Source: Betaproteobacteria bacterium (GTDB lineage Bacteria > Pseudomonadota > Gammaproteobacteria > Burkholderiales > Burkholderiaceae). Taken from it: 14,936 nt of DNA. The position numbers were made by a program, and so were the translations under genes. The DNA lies in contig JAGWXN010000050.1 of assembly GCA_018969885.1 (NCBI GenBank), forward strand, positions 1 through 14,936, in the 5' to 3' direction. The notes beneath the pieces are model-generated. The model saw nothing but the letters and a program-made list of their open reading frames with translations, made no database searches and had not been told where the DNA came from. Each line of letters starts with the position of its first letter. The stretch's first letter is position 1. Shown in pieces: positions 8,821 to 14,936 of the stretch.

Positions 8821-9912
8821 TCAGCCGGTGCGCGCGACGCGCGCGAGCAGCCGGACGTCGTTACCCAATCGCTCAACGGACTGCAGCTCGAGCGCGAGCC
8901 GCTGATCGAGCGACGCCACCGCCTCAAGTTCAAACATCGGGCGTCCACTGCCCAGAAGCGATGCGGACAGATACACCAGCAGTTCATCCACACAGCGTTC
9001 GCGAAGGAGCGAGGCGTTGAGTTTATGCCCCGCCTCAACATGGACCTCATTGATGCCGCGCCCCGCGAGCGTTCGCATGAGCGCAGGCAGATCGACCTTG
9101 CCCGACGGGTTGGGAAGCGCCAGCACCTCGCAGCCGCGGTCACGCAGTTCGGCGGCCTTATCCGAGCGCTCATGGGAGCAGACCACCAGCACGTCGCCGC
9201 CCTTCAGCATTCGGGCCTGAAGGTCCACTTCCAGCCGCGAATCCACCAGCACCTTCAGTGGCTGGCGCCGCACACCTTCCAGCCGCGCGGTGAGCTGCGG
9301 GTCATCCTCGCGTACGGTGCCGATTCCGGTCAGGATGGCGCAGGCACGGGCCCGCCAGCGATGGCCATCCTCCCGCGCCGACTCACCGGTGATCCATTGG
9401 CTGCGACCGTCAGGTAACGCGGTGAATCCGTCAAGACTTGCGGCCACCTTCATCCTCACCCACGGCAGGCCTCGGGTCATCCGTGACACAAAGCCTGGGT
9501 TGAGATCGGTCGCCTGCGCGCCGAGCAGCCCGCAGCGCACGTCAATGCCCGCAGCGCGAAGCCGCGTGAGCCCCTCGCCGTTCACCAGCGGATTCGGGTC
9601 TTCCATGGCGGCAATCACCCGTGCCACCTTCGCCTCGATCAGCGCATCGGTACAGGGGGGCGTACGGCCATGGTGGCTGCAGGGCTCAAGCGTGAGATAG
9701 ACAGTGGCGCCCCGGGCGCGGGCGCCTGCATGGGCGAGCGCAATCACCTCTGCATGAGGTTCACCGGCGCGTACATGCCAGCCCTCTCCCACCATTTCAC
9801 CGTCGCGCACCACCACGCAACCGACCCGTGGGTTGGGGGTGGTCGTGTCCATGCCGCGCGCAGCCAGTTCGATGGCGCGCAGCATCCAGCGGTGGTCTTC
9901 GGAAGTGAACAT
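8821..9912 (-). CDS. ribD: Bifunctional diaminohydroxyphosphoribosylaminopyrimidine deaminase / 5-amino-6-(5-phosphoribosylamino)uracil reductase
   Basis: Carries out the second and third steps of riboflavin synthesis. The 363-residue protein is of family length (E. coli RibD has 367). The N-terminal cytidine-deaminase-like domain (1-145) has TPNPRVGCVVV (25-35), the zinc-binding HAE at 53-55 and EPCSHHGRTPPC at 76-87. The NADPH-dependent reductase domain (about 150-363) has MKVAASLDG (154-162), TGESAR (175-180), TGIGTVREDDP (195-205) and VDSRLEVD (223-230). The start is the ATG at 9912, matching the usual N-terminus (MFTSEDHRWMLRAIELA). The frame is open further upstream, but that stretch overlaps the divergent TPP gene and is not RibD-like. 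It is the first gene of the riboflavin cluster. Confidence 0.95.
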   Translation of the reverse strand: MFTSEDHRWMLRAIELAARGMDTTTPNPRVGCVVVRDGEMVGEGWHVRAGEPHAEVIALAHAGARARGATVYLTLEPCSHHGRTPPCTDALIEAKVARVIAAMEDPNPLVNGEGLTRLRAAGIDVRCGLLGAQATDLNPGFVSRMTRGLPWVRMKVAASLDGFTALPDGRSQWITGESAREDGHRWRARACAILTGIGTVREDDPQLTARLEGVRRQPLKVLVDSRLEVDLQARMLKGGDVLVVCSHERSDKAAELRDRGCEVLALPNPSGKVDLPALMRTLAGRGINEVHVEAGHKLNASLLRERCVDELLVYLSASLLGSGRPMFELEAVASLDQRLALELQSVERLGNDVRLLARVARTG

Positions 9913-9966
9913 CGGGCAGGCCGTAAGCCGCGGGCGGACCCCGGCCGGGAAAAATGCAGGAGCGCG

Positions 9967-9972
9967 ATTATC
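9967..9972 (-). promoter_or_regulatory. Possible -10 element for the ribD operon
   Basis: GATAAT on the minus strand lies 54 bases upstream of the ribD ATG and is the only AT-rich hexamer of this quality in the otherwise very GC-rich divergent gap. At a 17-base spacing the -35 position reads CGAGGG, a poor match, so an activator or another sigma factor would be needed if this is the promoter. No FMN (RFN) riboswitch elements were found between it and ribD. Confidence 0.25.
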
Positions 9973-10008
9973 ACCCGAGCGGCGATACCCCCTCGGCGCG
10001 CCCACTCC

Positions 10009-10052
10009 GGGACCGCTGTGGGGCCGCTTTGGGACGGCGGCGGGACCACCGC
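10009..10052. repeat. Four imperfect 11-bp tandem repeats in the divergent ribD / TPP-enzyme gap
   Basis: Four consecutive 11-base units are gggaccgctgt, ggggccgcttt, gggacggcggc and gggaccaccgc, with core GGGACCGC; a fifth, weaker GGCCCCGAC unit follows to about 10063. The period is close to one helical turn, so a bound protein would see each unit on the same face. They lie between the candidate -10 of ribD (9967) and that of the plus-strand gene (10131). The GC-rich background makes chance similarity possible. Confidence 0.4.
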
Positions 10053-10106
10053 GGCCCCGACTCAGTTCCATCCCCGCCCGCCCAGCACCCGCCCGCGACA
10101 CGCTGC

Positions 10107-10136
10107 CGGTCAACATCGCGCGCCGGGCACTACAAT
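10107..10136 (+). promoter_or_regulatory. Candidate promoter of the plus-strand TPP enzyme
   Basis: TACAAT (-10, 10131-10136) matches the sigma-70 consensus at five of six positions and lies 41 bases upstream of the ATG at 10178. The best -35 is a weak CGGTCA (10107-10112) at 18-base spacing. The 11-bp repeats end about 50 bases upstream of this -35, a plausible place for a regulator site. Confidence 0.4.
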
Positions 10137-10177
10137 GCCGCGACGCTTCGCATCGCCGGTTGCCCTGGAGATCGACA

Positions 10178-11887
10178 ATGAGTTCTGCCCACGACCAAGC
10201 GCCGGTATCCATCGGCGGCCACCTTCTCGCCGACGCCCTCCTCGCACAAGGCGTCGACACCATTTACGGCGTGCCGGGCGAGAGTTACCTCGCCGTGCTT
10301 GACGGATTGTGGCGTCATCGCGAAACCATCCGGTTCGTGATCTGCCGGCAGGAGGGCGGGGCGGCGTTCATGGCCGATGCCACGGCAAAACTCACCGGCA
10401 AGCCCGGCGTCGTCATGGTGACCCGCGGCCCTGGCGCCACCAACGCCTCCATCGGTGTGCATGCCGCACACCAGGATTCGGTACCGATGGTGCTCCTCAT
10501 CGGGCAGGTCGGCTCCGACTTCGCCGACCGTGAAGCCTTCCAGGAGATGGATTACCGGCGGATGTTTGCGCCCATGGCCAAGTGGGTGGCCCAGATCGAA
10601 CGCGCTGACCGCATTCCTGAGTACATTGCCCACGCCTTTCAGGTGGCCACCAGCGGCCGGATGGGCCCAGTGGTGCTTGCGCTCCCCGAGGACATGCTGG
10701 CCGCCCCGGCCGAAGCGCCCGCAGCGGCCATGCACCGGCCGGTGCGCGCCGCGCCCTCGCCCGCCCAGCTGGCGGAGCTGACCAAGCGGCTCGCAGCCGC
10801 CCAGCGTCCCATTGTGATCCTGGGCGGCACCGGCTGGAACGCGCAGGCCTGCGCCGACATCAGGCAGTTCGTCGAAGCCAACCATCTGCCCGTCACCTGC
10901 GCATTCCGGTTTCAGGACCTTTACGACAATCGGCTGCCGAACTACGTCGGCGACGTCGGTATCGGCATCAACCCGCGCCTGGCCGAACGCGTCCGCGCGT
11001 CCGACCTCGTCATTGCCATCGGCCCACGCCTGGGCGAGATGACCACCTCGGGCTACACGCTTTTTCAAGCGCCACGCCCCGCCCAGCCGCTCATCCATAT
11101 TCATGCCGGCGTCGACGAACTTGGTACGGTTTACCAGGCTGATCTGATGATCGCCTCGGGCATGCCTGAGATTGCGACAGCGCTCTCAGGCCTGCGCGTG
11201 AATGCTTCGGCCTGGGCGTCCCAGCTGGCACAGGCGCGCGCCGACTACGAGGCCTGGCAAGGCCGCCCCCCGCTCTATCAGGGCATCGACCCGGATCTCG
11301 ACCTCTGGCAGGTGATGCGCACGCTTTCAACCGTGGTGCCCGCCAATACCATCATCACCAACGGCGCAGGCAATTTCGCCACCTGGGCACATCGCTTCTG
11401 GCCCTACGCGGGGCTGCGCACCCAACTCGCAAGCACCTCGGGCTCCATGGGCTATGGCGTGCCCGCGGCAGTTGCCGCCAGCATTGTGGCGCCTGACCGC
11501 ACGGTGGTGTGCGTGGCGGGCGATGGCGACTTCCTCATGACCGGGCAGGAGCTTGCGACGGCCGTCCAGCACGGCGGCGCCCCTCTGGTGATCGTGTTCA
11601 ACAACAGCATGTACGGCACGATCCGCATGCATCAGGAACGCGAATACCCCGAGCGCGTGCATGGCACCCGCCTGGTCAATCCTGATTTTGCGCGCTACTG
11701 CGAGGCATTTGGCGGCTTTGGCGCACGGGTGGCACGCACCAGTGAGTTCGAGCCGGCCCTCCGGGCCGCTCTCGATTTCATGGCCCGCGAGCGCAGGCCC
11801 GCGCTCATCGAACTCACCGTTGACCCGCAGCACATCACGCCCAACCAGTCACTTGAGAAGATCAGCAGAGCTGCCAAGGCGCGTTGA
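10178..11887 (+). CDS. Thiamine-pyrophosphate-dependent enzyme, acetolactate synthase-like
   Basis: A 569-residue enzyme with the three-domain layout of the acetolactate synthase/pyruvate oxidase family. The N-terminal pyrimidine-binding domain (about 10-175) has YGVPGES (30-36), RQEGGAAFMADA (58-69) with the activating Glu59, and RGPGATNA (83-90). The central domain (about 195-335) has PIVILGGTGWN. The C-terminal domain (about 370-550) has the TPP-binding GDGDFLM (448-454) through to FNNSMYGTIRMHQ (474-486). The start is the ATG at 10178, with CTGGAG eight bases upstream. No small regulatory subunit or ilvC neighbours it, so it is probably not the biosynthetic acetolactate synthase. The substrate cannot be told from sequence; carboligase or decarboxylase activity on a 2-oxo acid is the general expectation. 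It is the only plus-strand gene and ends directly against nrdR. Confidence 0.9.
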   Translation: MSSAHDQAPVSIGGHLLADALLAQGVDTIYGVPGESYLAVLDGLWRHRETIRFVICRQEGGAAFMADATAKLTGKPGVVMVTRGPGATNASIGVHAAHQDSVPMVLLIGQVGSDFADREAFQEMDYRRMFAPMAKWVAQIERADRIPEYIAHAFQVATSGRMGPVVLALPEDMLAAPAEAPAAAMHRPVRAAPSPAQLAELTKRLAAAQRPIVILGGTGWNAQACADIRQFVEANHLPVTCAFRFQDLYDNRLPNYVGDVGIGINPRLAERVRASDLVIAIGPRLGEMTTSGYTLFQAPRPAQPLIHIHAGVDELGTVYQADLMIASGMPEIATALSGLRVNASAWASQLAQARADYEAWQGRPPLYQGIDPDLDLWQVMRTLSTVVPANTIITNGAGNFATWAHRFWPYAGLRTQLASTSGSMGYGVPAAVAASIVAPDRTVVCVAGDGDFLMTGQELATAVQHGGAPLVIVFNNSMYGTIRMHQEREYPERVHGTRLVNPDFARYCEAFGGFGARVARTSEFEPALRAALDFMARERRPALIELTVDPQHITPNQSLEKISRAAKAR

Positions 11888-12346
11888 TCAGCGCCGGCGC
11901 GGTCGGACCTCCTCGATCGCGTCGGCGAACTCATCCACATCCTCAAAGCTGCGATAGACCGACGCAAAGCGCACATAGCCGATCTTGTCGAGCTTCTTCA
12001 GCTCTCGCATCACGAGTTCGCCCACGCGCTCGCTTCCCACTTCGCGCAAACCCAGCCCGAGCAGCCGCTCTTCGATGCGATGGATTGCCGCATCCACCGC
12101 CTCGGCGCTCACCGGTCGTTTTCGAAGCGCGAGCGACATGGAGGCCCTGAGCTTCCGGCGATCGAACTCGGCACGCATGCCGTTCCTCTTCACCAGGACC
12201 GGTAGCGCAAGTTCAACCCGCTCATAGGTGGTGAAACGCTTATCGCACTGCAGACAACGACGCCTGCGCCTCGTGGAGGCGCCGTCGTCGGTCTCGCGGG
12301 TTTCGACGACCTGCGTATCGGCGTGATCGCAGAACGGGCAGCGCAT
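11888..12346 (-). CDS. nrdR: Transcriptional repressor NrdR of ribonucleotide reductase genes
   Basis: Nucleotide-sensing repressor that binds NrdR boxes upstream of ribonucleotide reductase operons. The 152-residue protein has the N-terminal zinc ribbon MRCPFC...CLQC (Cys3, Cys6, Cys31, Cys34) with an Arg-rich stretch between, then FTTYERVE. An ATP-cone domain follows (about 49-139) with [20 protein letters not shown] and [13 protein letters not shown]. The tail is Arg-rich. The gene lies 24 bases after glyA, a common proteobacterial linkage. Its stop codon directly abuts the stop of the convergent TPP enzyme, so no room exists for a separate terminator. Confidence 0.97.
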   Translation of the reverse strand: MRCPFCDHADTQVVETRETDDGASTRRRRRCLQCDKRFTTYERVELALPVLVKRNGMRAEFDRRKLRASMSLALRKRPVSAEAVDAAIHRIEERLLGLGLREVGSERVGELVMRELKKLDKIGYVRFASVYRSFEDVDEFADAIEEVRPRRR

Positions 12347-12370
12347 GGTCGGCTTCCCGCCCCGCCGCGC

Positions 12371-13615
12371 TCAGCGGTAAACCGGAAAGCGAGCGGTGAG
12401 CTCGCCCACCTGGTCGCGGACGCGCGCAATCACCGCCTCATCGGCCGGGGCATCGAGCACATCGGCGATCAGCTGCCCCACACGACGGGCCTCATCCACA
12501 CCAAAGCCGCGGGTGGTCATGGCGGGCGACCCCAGCCGGATACCGCTCGTTACCATGGGCTTTTCCGGGTCGTTGGGGATGGCGTTCTTGTTACAGGTGA
12601 TGTGGGCAAGCCCCAGCACCCGCTCGGCCTCTTTGCCGGTAATACGTTTGGCGCGCAGGTCAACCAGCATCACATGCGACTCGGTGCGACCCGACACGAT
12701 GCGAAGCCCGCGCTCGATCAGCGACTGCGCAAGCGCCGACGCGTTGGCGAGCACCTGCTGCTGATACACCTTAAAGCCGGGCTCGAGCGCCTCGCGAAAC
12801 GCCACCGCTTTGGCCGCGATGACATGCATGAGCGGGCCGCCCTGCAGCCCCGGGAACACAGCGGAATTGATGGCTTTCTCATGCTCGGACTTCATGAGAA
12901 TAAAGCCCCCGCGCGGCCCCCGCAGACTCTTGTGTGTCGTCGAGGTGACGATGTCGGCGTGTGGCACCGGGTTGGGATAGACACCACCGGCAATCAGGCC
13001 GGAGTAGTGCGCCATGTCCACCATGAAGATCGCGCCGATCTCGCGCGCCACCTCGGCAAAGCGGGCCCAGTCAATCCGCAGGCTGTAGGCGGAGGCGCCG
13101 GCGATGATGAGCTTGGGGCGGGCTTCACGGGCCTTTCTCGCCATCGCGTCATAGTCGATGGCCTCGCTGGCATCGAGGCCATAAGACACTACGTTGAACC
13201 ATTTGCCCGACATGTTGAGCGGCATACCGTGGGTAAGGTGCCCGCCCTCGGCGAGGCTCATGCCCATGATGGTGTCGCCAGGCTTGAGAAAGGCGAGAAA
13301 CACGGCCTGGTTGGCCTGCGCGCCCGAATGCGGCTGCACGTTGGCGGCGTCGGCGCCGTACAGCGCGCGCAGACGATCGATGGCCAGCTGCTCGGCAACG
13401 TCAACATATTCGCAGCCACCGTAGTAGCGCCGGCCGGGATAGCCTTCCGCGTATTTGTTGGTGAGCTGGCTGCCCTGAGCCGCCATCACGGCAGGGCTCG
13501 CATAATTTTCAGAGGCAATCAGCTCGATATGCGCTTCCTGGCGCTGATTTTCCTGGCGAATGGCATTCCAGAGCTCGGGATCGACGCGGTCGATGCCGAC
13601 AGAGCGGTCAAACAC
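12371..13615 (-). CDS. glyA: Serine hydroxymethyltransferase
   Basis: PLP enzyme converting serine and tetrahydrofolate to glycine and methylene-tetrahydrofolate, the main supply of one-carbon units. The product has 414 residues (E. coli GlyA has 417). Motifs are ELIASENY (31-38), [15 protein letters not shown] (53-67), [11 protein letters not shown] (92-102), [13 protein letters not shown] (199-211) and [13 protein letters not shown] (225-237), where Lys229 is the PLP-binding lysine. The start is a GTG at 13615, chosen because CAGGAG lies six bases upstream and the following FDRS matches the usual start. A longer in-frame extension to 13714 runs into the neighbouring gene and is rejected. 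It lies 25 bases after the histidine phosphatase stop. Confidence 0.96.
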   Translation of the reverse strand: MFDRSVGIDRVDPELWNAIRQENQRQEAHIELIASENYASPAVMAAQGSQLTNKYAEGYPGRRYYGGCEYVDVAEQLAIDRLRALYGADAANVQPHSGAQANQAVFLAFLKPGDTIMGMSLAEGGHLTHGMPLNMSGKWFNVVSYGLDASEAIDYDAMARKAREARPKLIIAGASAYSLRIDWARFAEVAREIGAIFMVDMAHYSGLIAGGVYPNPVPHADIVTSTTHKSLRGPRGGFILMKSEHEKAINSAVFPGLQGGPLMHVIAAKAVAFREALEPGFKVYQQQVLANASALAQSLIERGLRIVSGRTESHVMLVDLRAKRITGKEAERVLGLAHITCNKNAIPNDPEKPMVTSGIRLGSPAMTTRGFGVDEARRVGQLIADVLDAPADEAVIARVRDQVGELTARFPVYR

Positions 13616-13640
13616 GGCAGACTCCTGCGCGAAAGGCGCG

Positions 13641-14267
13641 TTAAACCGACATTTTAGCGAGGTGCGACACATCGCCCCAGCCGAGCACGCTAAATTGCTC
13701 GCCGTTCCAGCCAATCCGATTGATCGAAGCGTTGTTCAACTCGAATCGGCGGGGTTCATCCGCGGCCAGCCCCGAGGCAATGCGGTAAATGGAATCGAGC
13801 ACACCGCCGTGGGTCACCGCGACCACCGTCTGTCCCGCGTGGCGCTTCGCGAGGCGGTGCATCTGCTCGAACACCCGCGCCCGCAGCGCCACCAGCGATT
13901 CGCCCCCGCCCGGCAACTCATAGTCGGGCACGCGATCACGCCAACGCTGATACGCCTCAGGATGATTGCGCAGCAGCTCGTCGTGGGTCTGCCCCTCGAA
14001 CGCTCCATAACTGCGCTCGCGCAGTTCGGGCTCAATCGCCACCGTCAGCCCCAGCGCCTCGGCGATCGGGCGCGCGGTTTCGCGGGCCCGGCCAAGGTGG
14101 CTGGAATAGACCGCCGCGAGCCGGTGGCCCTGGAGCCTGTCCGCGGTGTGCCGCGCCTGCTCAAGACCCCTCGCGTTGAGCGCAATGTCAATACAGCCCT
14201 GGAAGCGCCGCGCCCGGTTCCAATCGGTCTCGCCGTGACGGATGAAGATCAGCTCGGTCATGCTCAT
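13641..14267 (-). CDS. Histidine phosphatase family protein (phosphoglycerate mutase-like)
   Basis: A 208-residue histidine phosphatase. It has the [10 protein letters not shown] motif (8-17) with phospho-accepting His11, [11 protein letters not shown] (56-66) with the expected arginines, [13 protein letters not shown] (82-94) with the acid residue, and VTHGG (151-155) with the second catalytic histidine His153. The usual SSDL aspartate is a histidine here. The start at the ATG at 14267 overlaps the dtd stop as ATGA, and GGAG lies eight bases upstream; an upstream alternative adding 12 residues is not conserved-looking. Broad-specificity sugar phosphatase, cofactor-dependent mutase and alpha-ribazole phosphatase are all possible within this family, and the sequence alone does not decide. 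Confidence 0.9.
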   Translation of the reverse strand: MSMTELIFIRHGETDWNRARRFQGCIDIALNARGLEQARHTADRLQGHRLAAVYSSHLGRARETARPIAEALGLTVAIEPELRERSYGAFEGQTHDELLRNHPEAYQRWRDRVPDYELPGGGESLVALRARVFEQMHRLAKRHAGQTVVAVTHGGVLDSIYRIASGLAADEPRRFELNNASINRIGWNGEQFSVLGWGDVSHLAKMSV

Positions 14268-14725
14268 GTCGAGGGCTCCGCCTTCGGTTCTTGCCGTAAC
14301 CACAATGTGACCGGGCCGTCATTGATCAGTGACACCTTCATGTCGGCGCCAAACACGCCCGTACCAACCGGCGCATGCGTCTGCCGCGCCAGCGTCACGA
14401 ACTTTTCAAACAGCCGTCGCCCCTCATCGGGTGGCGCGGCACCGGTAAAGCTCGGGCGGGTGCCCGAGCGCGTGTCAGCTGCGAGCGTGAACTGAGGCAC
14501 GATCAGAAGCCCGCCCGAGACGTCGACCACGCTGCGGTTCATCCGCCCCGCCTCGTCAGAAAAGCAGCGTAATTTGAGGAGTCGGGCAAGCAGGCGCTCA
14601 CAGAGGCTGTCGTCATCGCCCCGCTCGGCACAAAACAGCACCAGAAGACCGGTTTCAATCTCACCCGTGATACGGCCATCAACCCGGACTAGAGCCCCGG
14701 ACACACGTTGTACCAATGCGAGCAC
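14264..14725 (-). CDS. dtd: D-aminoacyl-tRNA deacylase
   Basis: Removes D-amino acids (and glycine) mischarged onto tRNAs, a proofreading role that fits its place next to tyrosyl-tRNA synthetase. The 153-residue protein has the family N-terminus (LALVQRV), [13 protein letters not shown] (51-63), [17 protein letters not shown] (77-93) and NDGPVT (135-140), the last being the Gly-cisPro substrate-discriminating motif. The first motif is SQFTL in most family members; here the serine is a proline. The start codon is GTG at 14725. The C-terminal tail exceeds the E. coli protein by about eight residues and overlaps the phosphatase gene by four bases. Confidence 0.95.
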   Translation of the reverse strand: MLALVQRVSGALVRVDGRITGEIETGLLVLFCAERGDDDSLCERLLARLLKLRCFSDEAGRMNRSVVDVSGGLLIVPQFTLAADTRSGTRPSFTGAAPPDEGRRLFEKFVTLARQTHAPVGTGVFGADMKVSLINDGPVTLWLRQEPKAEPST

Positions 14726-14764
14726 GGCGGGCCTTTCTCGAAAGCGCCTGGCGGGACACCCCGC

Positions 14765-14936
14765 TCAGGCTCCGAGGGTGACGCGGGCAAAGCGCCGCTT
14801 GCCTACCTGCACGACATAAAGGCCCGCGGGGAGCTTGAGCGCCCGATCCTCGACACGTTCGCCGTCAACCTTCACGCCCCCCTGTTCGATATTGCGGATG
14901 GCCTCCGAACTCGATGCCACCAACCCGGCCTGCTTA
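14765..14936 (-). CDS. tyrS: Tyrosyl-tRNA synthetase, C-terminal fragment (5' part outside window)
   Basis: Only the last 56 or so codons are present, open at the window edge. They encode an S4-like RNA-binding domain: [33 protein letters not shown], then [17 protein letters not shown] and a TGA stop. This is the typical C-terminal tail of bacterial tyrosyl-tRNA synthetase. The position just before dtd, with a 39-base gap, matches the betaproteobacterial tyrS-dtd arrangement. The catalytic domain is not in the window, so the assignment rests on the S4 tail and context. Confidence 0.85.
   Translation of the reverse strand, partial: KQAGLVASSSEAIRNIEQGGVKVDGERVEDRALKLPAGLYVVQVGKRRFARVTLGA

Noticed and set aside
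9941..9955. CCCGGCCGGG palindrome followed by A-tract, considered as a terminator
   Set aside because: The A/T-tract is on the wrong side for a minus-strand terminator, and on the plus strand it is followed by A rather than T. It sits inside the ribD leader.
9833..10177. N-terminal extension of the TPP enzyme back to 9833
   Set aside because: The extension runs antisense into ribD. The ATG at 10178 has a GGAG ribosome-binding site and begins just before the conserved domain.
9913..10263. N-terminal extension of ribD to a start at 10263
   Set aside because: It would overlap the divergent TPP gene's start and promoter, and the added residues are GC-driven with no similarity to RibD. The ATG at 9912 gives a full-length protein.
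13616..13640. Small CGCG-AAAGG-CGCG hairpin before the glyA start, considered as a riboswitch or attenuator
   Set aside because: A four-base-pair stem in a 25-base gap is too small. No glycine or other riboswitch elements fit in this space.
12323..13657. 444-codon open frame on the plus strand opposite glyA
   Set aside because: It is a mirror of glyA codon usage with His/Arg/Gly-rich composition and no domain; glyA on the other strand is unmistakable.

Overview
This is a GC-rich stretch of ordinary bacterial chromosome, densely packed with core genes. Protein family features, and the order tyrS-dtd-histidine phosphatase-glyA-nrdR ... ribD-ribE-ribBX-ribH-nusB-thiL-pgpA-pncC ... recA-recX ... 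sucC-sucD, point to a betaproteobacterium, most likely of the Burkholderiales. That placement is inferred from recalled gene order and protein flavour; no rRNA or other marker is present. Fifteen of the sixteen genes are on the minus strand. The exception is a thiamine-pyrophosphate (TPP) enzyme of the acetolactate synthase type on the plus strand. No tRNA, rRNA, CRISPR array, insertion sequence, phage gene or attachment site was seen.

Layout from left to right, with minus-strand genes transcribed right to left. Positions 1-2064 hold sucD (cut by the window edge) and sucC, the two succinyl-CoA synthetase subunits of the TCA cycle; a candidate promoter lies upstream. Positions 2263-3931 hold a stem-loop after recX, then recX, recA and a recA promoter overlapped by a clear LexA box: an SOS/recombination unit. 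Positions 3953-9912 hold eight tightly spaced or overlapping genes: ribD, ribE, ribBX and ribH for riboflavin, nusB for antitermination, thiL for thiamine diphosphate, pgpA for phosphatidylglycerol and pncC for pyridine-nucleotide salvage. Positions 9913-10177 are a divergent regulatory gap. Positions 10178-11887 are the plus-strand TPP enzyme. Positions 11888-14936 are nrdR, glyA, a histidine phosphatase, dtd and the 3' end of tyrS, apparently one operon that starts outside the window.

How the genes work together: the riboflavin genes cover the deaminase/reductase, the dihydroxybutanone-phosphate synthase, lumazine synthase and riboflavin synthase. The second domain of RibBX has lost the GTP cyclohydrolase II metal site, so a separate ribA must be elsewhere. 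Several genes are coupled by overlapping stop and start codons (ribBX/ribH, ribH/nusB, nusB/thiL, dtd/phosphatase), and non-ATG starts are common. No FMN riboswitch is visible upstream of ribD. The few unusual signals are an 11-bp imperfect tandem repeat between ribD and the TPP enzyme, the exactly abutting convergent stops of that enzyme and nrdR, a short ORF coupled to the pgpA start, and a substituted residue in the Dtd signature. I found nothing that looks like a new biological system.
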